In this document: positions 30,966 through 39,629 of the stretch, piece after piece
Layout: each line of letters opens with the position of its first letter
Numbering within the stretch: the first letter of the stretch is position 1
Assembly (NCBI GenBank): GCA_965220505.1
Contig: CBDCQE010000001.1
Span: 1,364,001 to 1,428,000 of the forward strand
Direction of reading: 5' to 3'
Source: Bin87 sp965220505
GTDB lineage: Bacteria > Chloroflexota > Dehalococcoidia > Lucifugimonadales > UBA3495
DNA length: 64,000 nucleotides
Made by a program: the position numbers and the translations under genes
Notes under the pieces: model-generated
Databases searched by the model: none
What the model was told of the DNA's origin: nothing
Seen by the model: only the letters and a program-made list of their open reading frames with translations

Positions 30966-31826
30966 CTAGTGGTGTCCGCTCAGGATGGTGATCCAGTCTT
31001 CCTTTTGCCGAATTTCGCCGATGACCAACCCGGCCTCGTTGATCGCCGAAACCGCTTCGTCGTGCTGATCCACAATAATCCCGGATGCGATGAACACGCC
31101 GTCATCGGCGAGAAGCTCGGGGATCGCCGGCGAGACCAGTCGGATGCCCCGGGCGCTGATGTTGGCCACGGCGATGTCGTATTTCTCGCCGCGGGTCGCG
31201 GCGCTGGGAATGCTGCCCGACTGAGCGTTGACTCGCTCCGCGATGCCGGTGTGACGGAAATTGCGCTGGGCGGCGCGTACCGCGTGTCCGTCAATGTCCA
31301 CTGCGGTGATCCGTGTTGCGCCCAGCTTGGCCGCGGCGATGGTGAGTATTCCCGAGCCGGTTCCCACGTCAAGCACCGTGCTCCCGGGACGAATCATCTC
31401 TTCCAGGGCCTCCAGGCAAGAATAAGTTGTTGGATGATATCCCGTACCGAAAGCCAGTCCTGGGTCCAGTTCCACCAGCACGTCGCCGGGTTGGGCTTCG
31501 TAGTCGATCCACGAGGGCTTGATCACCAGGTTTTTCCCGACACGCAGCAGGGTAAAGTGCTGCTTCCAGTTGTCGCGCCAGTCCTCGTTATCATCCAGGG
31601 GTCGGATCTGCAACTCGCCCAGGTCCGCGACGCTGGACGCCAGCTTGATACCCACCTCGATGTGGGCCAGCCGCTGCCGGGAAAGACTGGGCAGATACGA
31701 ACGGAGCACCGCGTGCTCGCCGGGTCTGGTTTCAACGCTCAACCCGTACCCGTACCGCTCAAAGAGGTAGGACACGGGCTCGACGTATTCGAAGGGAACG
31801 TTGATGCTCAGTTCGTGCCAGGACAT
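30966..31826 (-). CDS. prmA: Ribosomal protein L11 methyltransferase
   Basis: A 286-residue protein: an N-terminal L11-recognition domain (MSWHELSINVP onward) and a SAM-dependent methyltransferase domain. The latter contains LDPGLAFGTGYHPTT, the SAM loop LDVGTGSGILTIAA and the VANISARGI motif, which replaces the usual ANILA. It trimethylates ribosomal protein L11. It lies directly downstream of dnaJ, a common bacterial arrangement. Confidence 0.93.
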   Translation of the reverse strand: MSWHELSINVPFEYVEPVSYLFERYGYGLSVETRPGEHAVLRSYLPSLSRQRLAHIEVGIKLASSVADLGELQIRPLDDNEDWRDNWKQHFTLLRVGKNLVIKPSWIDYEAQPGDVLVELDPGLAFGTGYHPTTYSCLEALEEMIRPGSTVLDVGTGSGILTIAAAKLGATRITAVDIDGHAVRAAQRNFRHTGIAERVNAQSGSIPSAATRGEKYDIAVANISARGIRLVSPAIPELLADDGVFIASGIIVDQHDEAVSAINEAGLVIGEIRQKEDWITILSGHH

Positions 31827-31882
31827 CGCAACGTCAAGGTAAAATGGAGGGAGCGCGACATCGGGCCGCCAAGCGAACCCAA

Positions 31883-33139
31883 CTATTCGCCGCCTGAGGT
31901 CAGGGTGTCCTTGATGCGGTCAAAGAGACCCCGCTGCTTATCGTCCTGCTGCGGCTCTTGGGTCTCGGCGCTGGCGTCAACGGCCGCTTCCTCCGGCTGT
32001 TCAGGTTCCTTCTGGGCCGTTTCCCGGTTGCTGGCGCGTTTCTTCCGTGGAGGAGCGGGCGGCCTCTTGCCGTTGTTGGCCAGCGAATATGCCAGGTCTT
32101 CCACCAGTTTGCGCTGGTACTTGTTCAACTTGGAGGGAATGTCCACACCCACCAGGACTCTGATGTCTCCGCGGCGGTCGGTGGGCCGGCCGTCGCGCCG
32201 GATGCGGGGGACGCCTCGCGCACGAACCCGGAACTCGCTGCCTGACTGGGTCCCGGCCGGTATCTCAAGGTCGACATCGTCGCCCTCCAGCGTGGGGATC
32301 GGCATGGTTGTTCCCAGGGCTGCTTCGGCCATATTTAGCGAGGTCCGGTACACAAGGTCGGAATCGTCTCGCATGAACAACGGGTGCTCCCGGACACGCA
32401 CCTGGACGTAAAGGTTCCCGGGCGGCCCGCCGTTGGAACCAGCGTCACCCTCCCCGGTGATACGGACCTGCATACCGTCGTCGACGCCGGCGGGGATGGT
32501 AACGGTGCGGGTCCGGCGACGCCGTTCGAACCCACGGGCGCGGCAATTGGAGCAGGGAGTTTCTATGGACCGGCCATTGCCATTGCAACTGGAACACGTG
32601 GTGGTGACGGCAAACTGGCCGAATACGCTGCGTTGAGCGCGACGCACCTGGCCGCTGCCATTGCACGTCCGGCACGTACTTATCGCCGTACCAGGCTCAT
32701 TTCCCGCTCCGGAACAGTGGTGGCACGGCTCTACCCGATTGATCTCGATGTCCTTGTCGCAACCGAACACAGCCTCTTCAAAGGTCAGGTTGACCCGTTG
32801 GCTGATGTCCTCCCCGCTGCGCGGCTGGTTGGCGGTACGCCCGCCACCCCCGAAAAAGGTGTCGAATATGTCGCCAAAGCCGCCGAACGGATCGAAGCCG
32901 TCGAATGGGCGATCGCCGCCGTTCACGCCGGCGTGCCCGAAACGGTCATAGCGGCTGCGCTTCTCCTGGTCGCTGAGAACTTGATAGGCCTCGTTGATCT
33001 CCTTGAACTTATCCTCAGCGCCGGGCGTTTTGTTCCGGTCGGGATGGAATTCCATCGCTTTCCTGCGGAAGGCGCGACGGATCTCCTCTTCGTTGGCTCC
33101 CCGGTCGACGCCGAGGGTCTCGTAATAGTCTACGGGCAT
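31883..33139 (-). CDS. dnaJ: Chaperone protein DnaJ
   Basis: A 418-residue type I DnaJ. The J domain is at residues 4-70 with H32-P33-D34, followed by a Gly/Phe-rich region. Four zinc-finger repeats follow (CHHCSGAG, CRTCNGSG, CSSCNGNG, CSNCRARG, the last diverged), then the C-terminal substrate domains. The tail is unusual: after residue about 350 it is lysine-rich, then acidic and Gln/Glu-rich, and ends in a GLFDRIKDTL helix. It stimulates DnaK, but dnaK and grpE are not in this window. It heads the long minus-strand unit. Confidence 0.95.
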   Translation of the reverse strand: MPVDYYETLGVDRGANEEEIRRAFRRKAMEFHPDRNKTPGAEDKFKEINEAYQVLSDQEKRSRYDRFGHAGVNGGDRPFDGFDPFGGFGDIFDTFFGGGGRTANQPRSGEDISQRVNLTFEEAVFGCDKDIEINRVEPCHHCSGAGNEPGTAISTCRTCNGSGQVRRAQRSVFGQFAVTTTCSSCNGNGRSIETPCSNCRARGFERRRRTRTVTIPAGVDDGMQVRITGEGDAGSNGGPPGNLYVQVRVREHPLFMRDDSDLVYRTSLNMAEAALGTTMPIPTLEGDDVDLEIPAGTQSGSEFRVRARGVPRIRRDGRPTDRRGDIRVLVGVDIPSKLNKYQRKLVEDLAYSLANNGKRPPAPPRKKRASNRETAQKEPEQPEEAAVDASAETQEPQQDDKQRGLFDRIKDTLTSGGE

Positions 33140-33210
33140 GGCTTTCTAGCAATTCACGGTTTGGATCGATTATAGCGGACGCTCCGCTTAATGCTCAACT
33201 GCCAGCGATT

Positions 33211-33585
33211 TCATGACAACGACCGGCCGACCAGGACACCGGCATAGGCCGCCGCCAGCCCCACGGCCAGATTGGCTGCAATGGAAATGCCGGCGCGGCC
33301 AAGCTCGCCTCCGGATATGAGCCTGACCCCATCGTAGGCCAGCGTGGAAAAGGTAGTGAAGCCGCCAAGCAACCCGACAGCGAGCATGGCGCGCAGTTCC
33401 AGCGGCCATTCTGCTCGCGCGATGAAAATCGTAGCCAGCACGCCCAGGGCGAATGACCCGATAACGTTGACCGCAAATGTCCCCACTACCGTGTCCGCCC
33501 CGAAATATTGGGCCGCCAGCCGACCGGCTCCGAAGCGCAACACGGATCCGGCGGCGCCACCTGCCGCCACCAACAACCAGATCAC
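33211..33585 (-). CDS. crcB: Fluoride exporter CrcB/Fluc
   Basis: A 124-residue membrane protein with four hydrophobic helices and the Fluc signatures GGAAGSVLRFGAGR, FAVNVIGSFALG and GGFTTFSTLAYDG. It forms a dimeric fluoride channel. The reading frame is open to 33903, but the GTG at 33585 starts the first helix. It begins 1 base after the stop codon of the enolase-superfamily gene upstream, suggesting translational coupling. No fluoride riboswitch is possible there, because the upstream DNA is coding. Confidence 0.9.
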   Translation of the reverse strand: MIWLLVAAGGAAGSVLRFGAGRLAAQYFGADTVVGTFAVNVIGSFALGVLATIFIARAEWPLELRAMLAVGLLGGFTTFSTLAYDGVRLISGGELGRAGISIAANLAVGLAAAYAGVLVGRSLS

Positions 33586-33586
33586 G

Positions 33587-34762
33587 CTACGCCCAGGTAC
33601 CGCGCCGTTCCAGGGTGCGCTCGTCCAGCTCGATACCCCAGCCGGGTCGGTCGGACAGCGTGATCTTGCCGGCGACAATCTCGGGGCGGACGGTGAAGAG
33701 CTCATCCCAAATCGGGTCTCGATCCGCCGAGGGAAAGGTCTCGCAGATTTCGCCGACGGACAGGCCGGCCACCAGGTGTCCGTGAACCTGCGGGTCGTGA
33801 TGAGGAGCCAGGCGCACGTTCTCAGCCGCGCACAGTCCTGCGATGCGCAAACACTCGGTGACGCCACCGTTGCGGGTGCTGTCGTACTGCATGACCCGCA
33901 CACCTCCCCGGCGGATGAGGTCGCGGGCGTCCCAACGGGTCACCGCGTTCTCGCCCGACGCGATGGGGATGGTAGTCGAGGCGGCCACCTTGCCCAAGCC
34001 CTCGACCCGGTCGTACCAGTGAACCGGTTCCTCCAGCCAGCGGATGTTGAGCGGCTCCAGCATCCGCGCGCCTCGAATGGCGGTGTCGACGTCCCATCCT
34101 TCGTTGACGTCGACCATTATGTCAATGTCCTCGCCTACTGAGTTGCGAACGGCGCTGACCCGCTCGTAATCCTCGGCCAGGCTGACGTGGCCGATCTTCA
34201 GCTTGATGGCCTCGTAACCCATTTCGATGTAGGACTCACACTCCCTTACCAGATCGTGAACCGTTTTTCCCTCCTGGTAGTACCCACCGGTGACATAGCA
34301 CGGCGCGGTGTTAGAGTGGCCGCCCAGCAATTTGTACACCGGCATGTCGGCAGCTTTGCCCTTAATGTCCCAAAGGGCGATGTCCACCGCCGCCAACGCG
34401 GTGAGGATTTGCGGGCGGCCGAAACTGGACGCGGCCCAACCGATTTGATGGCACAACCCGAACATGTCGTCCCAAAGCTGTTCGTGGTCAACAGGATCCC
34501 GGCCCAGGAGCATCGGCTTGAGCAGATCGACCACGGCGCGGGAGGCGCCATCTGCGTGTATGGCTCCGTCGCTGTCCTGACGATAAATCCCGGCGAACCC
34601 CTGTCCGGCACCGTGCGCCTCGCCGACCCCGTAGTAGCCGGCGTCAGTATGGACGCGCACCAGCAGTTCGCTCACGCGTCCGATGGGTCGGAGGGCCGTC
34701 CAGTATTCGCGGTCGGGGGCGGGCCAGACCAACGCGATGGCCTCAACGTCGGTGATTTTCAT
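33587..34762 (-). CDS. Enolase-superfamily enzyme (mandelate racemase / muconate lactonizing group)
   Basis: A 391-residue enzyme with a capping N-terminal domain and a TIM-barrel. It has the KLKIGH strand with the catalytic-Lys motif, the metal ligands in MVDVNEGWD, WLEEPV and SGEN, and a late HHDPQVHGH. These identify a mandelate-racemase-like sugar acid dehydratase or racemase. The ATG at 34762 has AAGGA upstream. Expansion of this family is a feature of SAR202 genomes. Substrate unknown. Confidence 0.88.
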   Translation of the reverse strand: MKITDVEAIALVWPAPDREYWTALRPIGRVSELLVRVHTDAGYYGVGEAHGAGQGFAGIYRQDSDGAIHADGASRAVVDLLKPMLLGRDPVDHEQLWDDMFGLCHQIGWAASSFGRPQILTALAAVDIALWDIKGKAADMPVYKLLGGHSNTAPCYVTGGYYQEGKTVHDLVRECESYIEMGYEAIKLKIGHVSLAEDYERVSAVRNSVGEDIDIMVDVNEGWDVDTAIRGARMLEPLNIRWLEEPVHWYDRVEGLGKVAASTTIPIASGENAVTRWDARDLIRRGGVRVMQYDSTRNGGVTECLRIAGLCAAENVRLAPHHDPQVHGHLVAGLSVGEICETFPSADRDPIWDELFTVRPEIVAGKITLSDRPGWGIELDERTLERRGTWA

Positions 34763-34794
34763 GGCGGTGTCCTTGGTCAAAGGGTGTACGTGGT

Positions 34795-35595
34795 TCAGCA
34801 ACGGAAGCGCTTTTCCCGCAACAGTTGGTCAATCCATTCCCGGTCTTCGTCGGACAAAATTCCTTCCGGGTCGCTGTTGTAGTCCACGTAATTGGAGTAG
34901 TAATCCTGTTCGTACATGTCATCCACCAATACGCCCAGCGGAACCACCGCATCTTCGTCACCCTCCAGCAACGGCACCGGAACGTCAGGAATTGGCGTCT
35001 GCAATCTGAACGGGTACAAGTCCACTTCCGGGCGTGTCTGCCATCGGCTGATCAGGTGCCGGTAAGGCGCGTTGCCGTCGTAACCTTCCACCGGCATGGG
35101 CCGGCCGCGGCGAATGAGGTCAATCTCCACCAGGTGTGTGGGGCTGAAAATCACTCGCTCGCGCTTGTCCAGATACTGGCTGCGCCCGTGTCCACTTAAG
35201 CTCTTGTTGCTGGGCGACAGCAACTCCACGATGGTTACCGGGTCTTCCTGGTCGCGTTCGCCAATGGTGATGAACATCTCCCGGGTTGTTTCGTCATCCA
35301 GGGGGAGCCTGGCGGTTACTCGCCCTTCCGCCAGGTAGGTAGCGACGCCATGCTCACGCACACCGCCGCCTCTGATCGAAAGGTCAGGTTCGGCGTACCG
35401 CGCCGGAGCGTCGCGAGAGGGATCGTTGCCGATGCCAACACGCTCGTCCATGATGACCGTGTACCGGAATGGCAAAGTGCGGCGTAGAAAGCGATGCATC
35501 TCACCGATGATTTTGTTGTGGACCTCCGGCCAGATCCGCCTGGATTCCAGATACGGGTTCATGCCCGGAAACGGGTTGGCAAAGGGGTTTTCCAT
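34795..35595 (-). CDS. DUF4058 family protein
   Basis: A 266-residue protein with the diagnostic DUF4058 opening, NPFPGMNPYLE then WPEVHN. In the middle, IVELLSPSNK, a DKRERV helix and HLVEIDLIRRG resemble the Glu/Lys layout of Uma2-type nucleases, but catalytic function is not established for this family. The ATG at 35595 is chosen because the domain starts there. It sits among other Uma2-type genes (1, 9192, 9866, 38614) in the window. Confidence 0.85.
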   Translation of the reverse strand: MENPFANPFPGMNPYLESRRIWPEVHNKIIGEMHRFLRRTLPFRYTVIMDERVGIGNDPSRDAPARYAEPDLSIRGGGVREHGVATYLAEGRVTARLPLDDETTREMFITIGERDQEDPVTIVELLSPSNKSLSGHGRSQYLDKRERVIFSPTHLVEIDLIRRGRPMPVEGYDGNAPYRHLISRWQTRPEVDLYPFRLQTPIPDVPVPLLEGDEDAVVPLGVLVDDMYEQDYYSNYVDYNSDPEGILSDEDREWIDQLLREKRFRC

Positions 35596-35618
35596 GGCGC
35601 CGTACCTTGCTACGCCCA

Positions 35619-36767
35619 CTAGCCATTCGGCCCGAGGCCGTCGAATCTCCCCAGCCGGAACAGCCCAATGTCGTGCTCAGTCTGGCCATGCTCCGCCAGG
35701 TCGGCCATGATTTCGCCTATCACGCTGGTGAATTTGAACCCGTGCCCGGAGAACCCGGCGGCGACAGAGATTTGAGGATGATCGGGCAGCGTGTCGATGA
35801 TGAAATGCTCGTCGGGTGTGTTGGTGAACATGCAGGTCTTCAGCGCGAGGGTGGGGCCGGCCGCTTCCGGGAAGTAACGCTCGGTGAACTGCCGGAGGGC
35901 AGCCTCGTCGCGGGCGTTGGGTTCCCGATCCATGGTGTCGGGGTCCACCTGTTCGCGGAAGTGGTTGAACATGCCCAGCTTGAAGCCGGGTATGCCATAG
36001 GACGGGAAGCCGTAGAAACGACCCTCCTCGACTTCCATGCCAAAGCAGGGGAAATTCTCCGGGCGGAAGAGTTCCGGGCGATAGGGCGCAAACCAACCAA
36101 GCACCTGCCGCTCCGGAACGGCATGGGCGGCGATTTCGGGCGCCACCTTGCCCGCCCAAGCTCCGGCGGTGACCACCAGACGACGGGCCGAATAGGTGCC
36201 CTTGTCGGTGGTGACGACCACTCCGCCGCCCGCGGTGGGTTCCCAGCTGAGCGCGGCCTCGCGGCCGTGTACCTCGGCGCCGATCTCCAGAGCAGCGGAA
36301 ACGTGACCGACAATGCACCGCTCGGAGAGCACGAACCCACCTTGCTGCTCGTAGAGCATTTCCGCTTCTTCGGGCAGTTGATAACCCGGCCACTCTTGGT
36401 TCACCTGCGGGCCGCTCAATATGCGGTAGGGGAGGTGATGCTGCGTCACCGTTTCCAACGAGCCTTCCAGCAGTTGGTTCGCTCCGACGCCACCGCGGAC
36501 GCACCCGGTGGTGACCAGCAGCTTCTCGCCGGCCACGTTCTCCAGTTGATGCCAGAGTTCGTAGGCTCGGTAGAGCAACGGCACGTAAGACGGGTCCTCG
36601 TGGTAGGCCAGGCGGATCATCCGGCTGACGCCATGGGAGGAGCCCATCTCGTTGGGGATGTCGTACTGTTCGAGGCCCAACACTCGCCACCCACGACGGG
36701 CCAGGTGATATACGGCGGCACTCCCCATGCCGCCGACACCGATGACGATTGCGTCAAATTCGCGCAT
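35619..36767 (-). CDS. Monomeric sarcosine oxidase / N-methyl amino acid oxidase-like FAD enzyme
   Basis: A 382-residue FAD-dependent oxidase. The ADP-binding fold IVIGVGGMGSAAVYHLARRG is at the N-terminus (residues about 7-26), GSSHGVSR follows, and C312 in KTCMFTNTPDEHF is at the position where monomeric sarcosine oxidase binds FAD covalently. A final GFSGHGFKF is also typical. It should oxidise N-methyl amino acids to an aldehyde/amine with hydrogen peroxide. A CGGAG site precedes the ATG. It lies 13 bases after the SMP-30 gene. Confidence 0.88.
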   Translation of the reverse strand: MREFDAIVIGVGGMGSAAVYHLARRGWRVLGLEQYDIPNEMGSSHGVSRMIRLAYHEDPSYVPLLYRAYELWHQLENVAGEKLLVTTGCVRGGVGANQLLEGSLETVTQHHLPYRILSGPQVNQEWPGYQLPEEAEMLYEQQGGFVLSERCIVGHVSAALEIGAEVHGREAALSWEPTAGGGVVVTTDKGTYSARRLVVTAGAWAGKVAPEIAAHAVPERQVLGWFAPYRPELFRPENFPCFGMEVEEGRFYGFPSYGIPGFKLGMFNHFREQVDPDTMDREPNARDEAALRQFTERYFPEAAGPTLALKTCMFTNTPDEHFIIDTLPDHPQISVAAGFSGHGFKFTSVIGEIMADLAEHGQTEHDIGLFRLGRFDGLGPNG

Positions 36768-36780
36768 CTTTGCTCCGTAT

Positions 36781-37698
36781 CTAGGCTCGTGGCAACGGAT
36801 TGCCCGGCGTGGTCATGCGCAGGCTGTACACCGAAGTGCGCGCCGTGAACAGCATGGTCCTGAAGTCCGGGCCGCCGAAGGCGCAGTTGGCCGGTATCTC
36901 CGGTACCCTGATGATGCCCAGATGCTCGCCAGCCGGCGAGAAGACCCACACGCCGCCGGAACCGGTGCAGTACACCCGGCCTTCCGCATCGACTTTCATG
37001 CCATCCGGCACCCCGTCCTCGGCGGAGGCCATGCTACCGAACATGCGACTGTTGCTCAGGGAGCCGTCGGCCGCCACGTCATAGGCCTGGATGAACTGGT
37101 TCTGCTTGACCTCGCCGTCCCAGTACTGGTCGGGCCGTTCGCCCAGCTTGCGGGTGTTGGACGCGTACAGCACCGTCTCGTCGGGAGAGAAAGCAATGCC
37201 GTTGGGGAAATCTATGTCGTGGGCGCATATGTCAACGGAGCCGTCGGGCGCAATTCGGTGAATGGTACCGGGCCACTCGATTTCCTGCTCAGCTTCCGGA
37301 ACACGGCCGCTCGGGTTGGTGAAGTAGATGCTGCCGTCGCTGCGACAGACGATGTCGTTGGGGCGGTGGAAGCGCTTGCCGTCCCATCGATCAGCTACCA
37401 CGTTGATGGTGCCGTCAGGCTCCATGCGCGTGATGCGCCGGTTGTCGCCCTCGCACATGAGCAGGCGACCCTGAAGGTCCAGGGTCATGCCGTTGGTGCC
37501 GCCGCTGGGCTCGCGAATGATGTCGGGCGTCCCCCCAGCTGGCGACATTCGATGGATCACGGGGGGCTCTCGCCTCAAATCTACGAACAGCCAGTAGCCG
37601 TCGGGGTGCCACAGCGGCCCCTCAGTGAACACGAAATCGGTGGCGAGTTGCTGGGCTTCCTGGTCGGGTTCCACGATACCTGGCAGATATTCGGTCAT
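36781..37698 (-). CDS. SMP-30/gluconolactonase family protein
   Basis: A 305-residue six-bladed beta-propeller of the SMP-30/gluconolactonase/LRE type. Motifs visible are FTEGPLWHPDG, RPNDIVCRSDGSIYFTNP, FPNGIAFSPDE and PDGMKVDAEGRVYC, which carry the divalent-metal ligands. These enzymes hydrolyse sugar lactones. A perfect AGGAGG precedes the ATG. Together with the sarcosine-oxidase-like gene and the enolase-superfamily gene it suggests use of small sugars or amino acids. Confidence 0.9.
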   Translation of the reverse strand: MTEYLPGIVEPDQEAQQLATDFVFTEGPLWHPDGYWLFVDLRREPPVIHRMSPAGGTPDIIREPSGGTNGMTLDLQGRLLMCEGDNRRITRMEPDGTINVVADRWDGKRFHRPNDIVCRSDGSIYFTNPSGRVPEAEQEIEWPGTIHRIAPDGSVDICAHDIDFPNGIAFSPDETVLYASNTRKLGERPDQYWDGEVKQNQFIQAYDVAADGSLSNSRMFGSMASAEDGVPDGMKVDAEGRVYCTGSGGVWVFSPAGEHLGIIRVPEIPANCAFGGPDFRTMLFTARTSVYSLRMTTPGNPLPRA

Positions 37699-37731
37699 GA
37701 TTTGCCTCCTGTGGGAGAAGGGGAATTTACA

Positions 37732-37762
37732 TGGATATACAGGATGGATGGGATTCAGATCG
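37732..37762. repeat. Copy of the dispersed ATCCTG intergenic repeat (reverse)
   Basis: Reverse-strand match to the pattern ATCC-TGTnnATCC. It is one of five related intergenic elements in this window (37732, 39598, 44798, 56552, 56672). Confidence 0.5.
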
Positions 37763-37837
37763 TCAGGAATGCTGGATTACGGTCGAGCGGCAACCTCTAA
37801 TGCCAAATTAGGGAGCTTCGAAAATTCGCTGTACTCC

Positions 37838-38614
37838 TTATCGCTGAACACCGCCATCCGTCGTCCCATCGCCCGCCTCGCTGCTTTCCTGCTCCCGGCC
37901 CTCCTGTAGCCGCGCGATTTCATGCCGCAGCCGTTGCGCCTCGGCCACCGCTTCATCCCGTTGGGCTGCGATAGCGTTCCGCTCGTCCAATATGCTGTCG
38001 AATGTGTCCAGGTAACGTCGAGCCACCGGGTCATGCCAGCGCAGTTCCCCATACTCCCAGCATACTTGCAGCCCGAGCACGTCGCTGTCGCCATAGTGCA
38101 TATCCGCCGCGTACTGGTGTATGGGTATGGATACATAGCGCCCGTCCACCAGCCTCCAGCCGGCCAGTCCCGTTGCGTAGCGCTTGCCCCAATTCGGGTC
38201 GAAAAGCCAGTACTCGGTCACACCGAAGTTGGCGTAATCAAACCACTTGGCGTTTTCATCGTTGGCGGCGGTGGTGTCCGAAGCGATTTCCAGCACGAAA
38301 TCGGGCGGCTTGCCCTGTTCATTGATGGCGTAACCGTCCTGGGCAAGGATATGGGCGCGCCGAACATTGAAAGCGATGGTCAGGTCGGGAATCCTCACGC
38401 CGGCCCGGCTGCGGGGGACATCCCAGGATATTGGAACTTCGCTCAGGACGAGCGTGGTGTCCGGATTGCCGAAGTGCCGTCGCAGCGACGGCTGGTGTCC
38501 CTGGTCGTGGAGATGAAGGCCGTTCATCATGTCGGATCGGGGCGGAAAGTCGGGGAACTTGCCGAGGGCCGGGGACGCTCCCGGCATCTGGGCGGCGGTA
38601 AATCTGCCAGTCAT
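37838..38614 (-). CDS. Uma2-family putative endonuclease with C-terminal coiled coil
   Basis: A 258-residue Uma2/DUF820 protein. The nuclease core has IPDLTIAFN, PPDFVLEIASDTT and a Lys in the ENAKWFDYANFGV helix, then the EYWLFDP strand. After residue about 200 the chain turns to a charged helical coiled coil (ERNAIAAQRDEAVAEAQRLR onward) with a polar tail. The ATG at 38614 has GGGAGG five bases upstream. It resembles the truncated gene at 1-310. Confidence 0.87.
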   Translation of the reverse strand: MTGRFTAAQMPGASPALGKFPDFPPRSDMMNGLHLHDQGHQPSLRRHFGNPDTTLVLSEVPISWDVPRSRAGVRIPDLTIAFNVRRAHILAQDGYAINEQGKPPDFVLEIASDTTAANDENAKWFDYANFGVTEYWLFDPNWGKRYATGLAGWRLVDGRYVSIPIHQYAADMHYGDSDVLGLQVCWEYGELRWHDPVARRYLDTFDSILDERNAIAAQRDEAVAEAQRLRHEIARLQEGREQESSEAGDGTTDGGVQR

Positions 38615-38670
38615 AATGCCTCCCAGCGGATACAGGACAGGCGGGTTCGGTTTACCCCGGAATACGGGGA

Positions 38671-39585
38671 CTACCCCAAATGCGCCAGGTACTGTTCGGC
38701 GAAGTCCATGCCAACGAGATCGCTGAACGCGGTCATCAGGCGTTCGGTCACCGGGCCCGGTACGTTGCCATCGCCGACGGTAGCGCCGTTGACCGCCGAC
38801 ACCGGGCAGATGCACAGGCTGGTGGAGGTCAGGAACGCTTCATCGGCGGTGTACGCGTCGTACAGATCCAGGTCACATTCGGCGGTGGCGAGACCCAAAC
38901 CATCGGCCAACTCCAGGGTCTGGTTGCGGGTAATCCCCTCCAACACGTACTGGGACTTGGGCGTCATCACCGCGCCGTCCTTGACCAGGAAGACGTTGCT
39001 GCCGCGACCCTCGGTGAGGTTGCCGAACTCGTCCAGCAGGATGGCCCAGGCGTCCGGGTCCTCGCCGTGCACCTCGAGCTCGCCCATGATGAGGTTGAGG
39101 TAGTTGTGGGTCTTGGCGCGGGGGCTGAGGAACCGGGGAGGGATGCGGGCCACCGACGGGGTGCTGATGCGGGCGCCGTCACGGTACAGCGGAGCGCGAG
39201 CGGCGAAGGGTATGGCGTGGCTCTCAATAATGATGGTGGGCTGAGGGCCACCGGAACGATTCGCTCCCTCCACGCCGCGACTGATGCGCTGCATGACCCA
39301 CATGTCCTGGCCGGGTGGCAGCAAGGGATGATTGTGCGCGACCACGGCCTCGGTGGCCTCGGTCATCTCCGCCTTGCTCATGTCCACGTCGATGCGCAGG
39401 TAGCGGAGGGAGTTGTACAGGCGGTCGATGTGGCGGTCCAGCCGGAAGGTCTTGCCGCCAAAGGTGCGGGTCGCGTCGAACACCGCGTCGCCGTACAGGA
39501 AGCCGCGGTCGTAAATTGACAGCGCAACCTGGCTGGCCGGGGTCATTTCACCGTTGAAATAGACGATCATTTCGTCAGCCATCAT
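38671..39585 (-). CDS. Class IV PLP-dependent aminotransferase (branched-chain/D-amino acid type)
   Basis: A 304-residue fold-type IV aminotransferase. It has YDRGFLYGDAVFD near the N-terminus, the Arg in FRLDRHIDRLYNS, the PLP Lys K158 in RAKTHNYLN, and the phosphate-binding LTEGRGSNVF and EGITRN segments. It could act on branched-chain amino acids, D-amino acids or a keto-acid from N-methyl compounds; the sequence alone does not decide. A GGGAG site lies 5 bases before the ATG at 39585. Confidence 0.88.
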   Translation of the reverse strand: MMADEMIVYFNGEMTPASQVALSIYDRGFLYGDAVFDATRTFGGKTFRLDRHIDRLYNSLRYLRIDVDMSKAEMTEATEAVVAHNHPLLPPGQDMWVMQRISRGVEGANRSGGPQPTIIIESHAIPFAARAPLYRDGARISTPSVARIPPRFLSPRAKTHNYLNLIMGELEVHGEDPDAWAILLDEFGNLTEGRGSNVFLVKDGAVMTPKSQYVLEGITRNQTLELADGLGLATAECDLDLYDAYTADEAFLTSTSLCICPVSAVNGATVGDGNVPGPVTERLMTAFSDLVGMDFAEQYLAHLG

Positions 39586-39597
39586 CAGAACTCCCAA

Positions 39598-39626
39598 ATC
39601 ATCCTGTCAATCCTGTGCATCGATGT
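39598..39626. repeat. Copy of the dispersed ATCCTG intergenic repeat
   Basis: Contains ATCCTGTCAATCCTGTGCATC, the best-preserved copy of the pattern in this window, in the 44-base gap between the aminotransferase start and the next gene. Confidence 0.55.
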
Positions 39627-39629
39627 AAG

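Noticed and set aside
33586..33720. Fluoride riboswitch upstream of crcB
   Set aside because: The upstream bases belong to the enolase-superfamily coding region.
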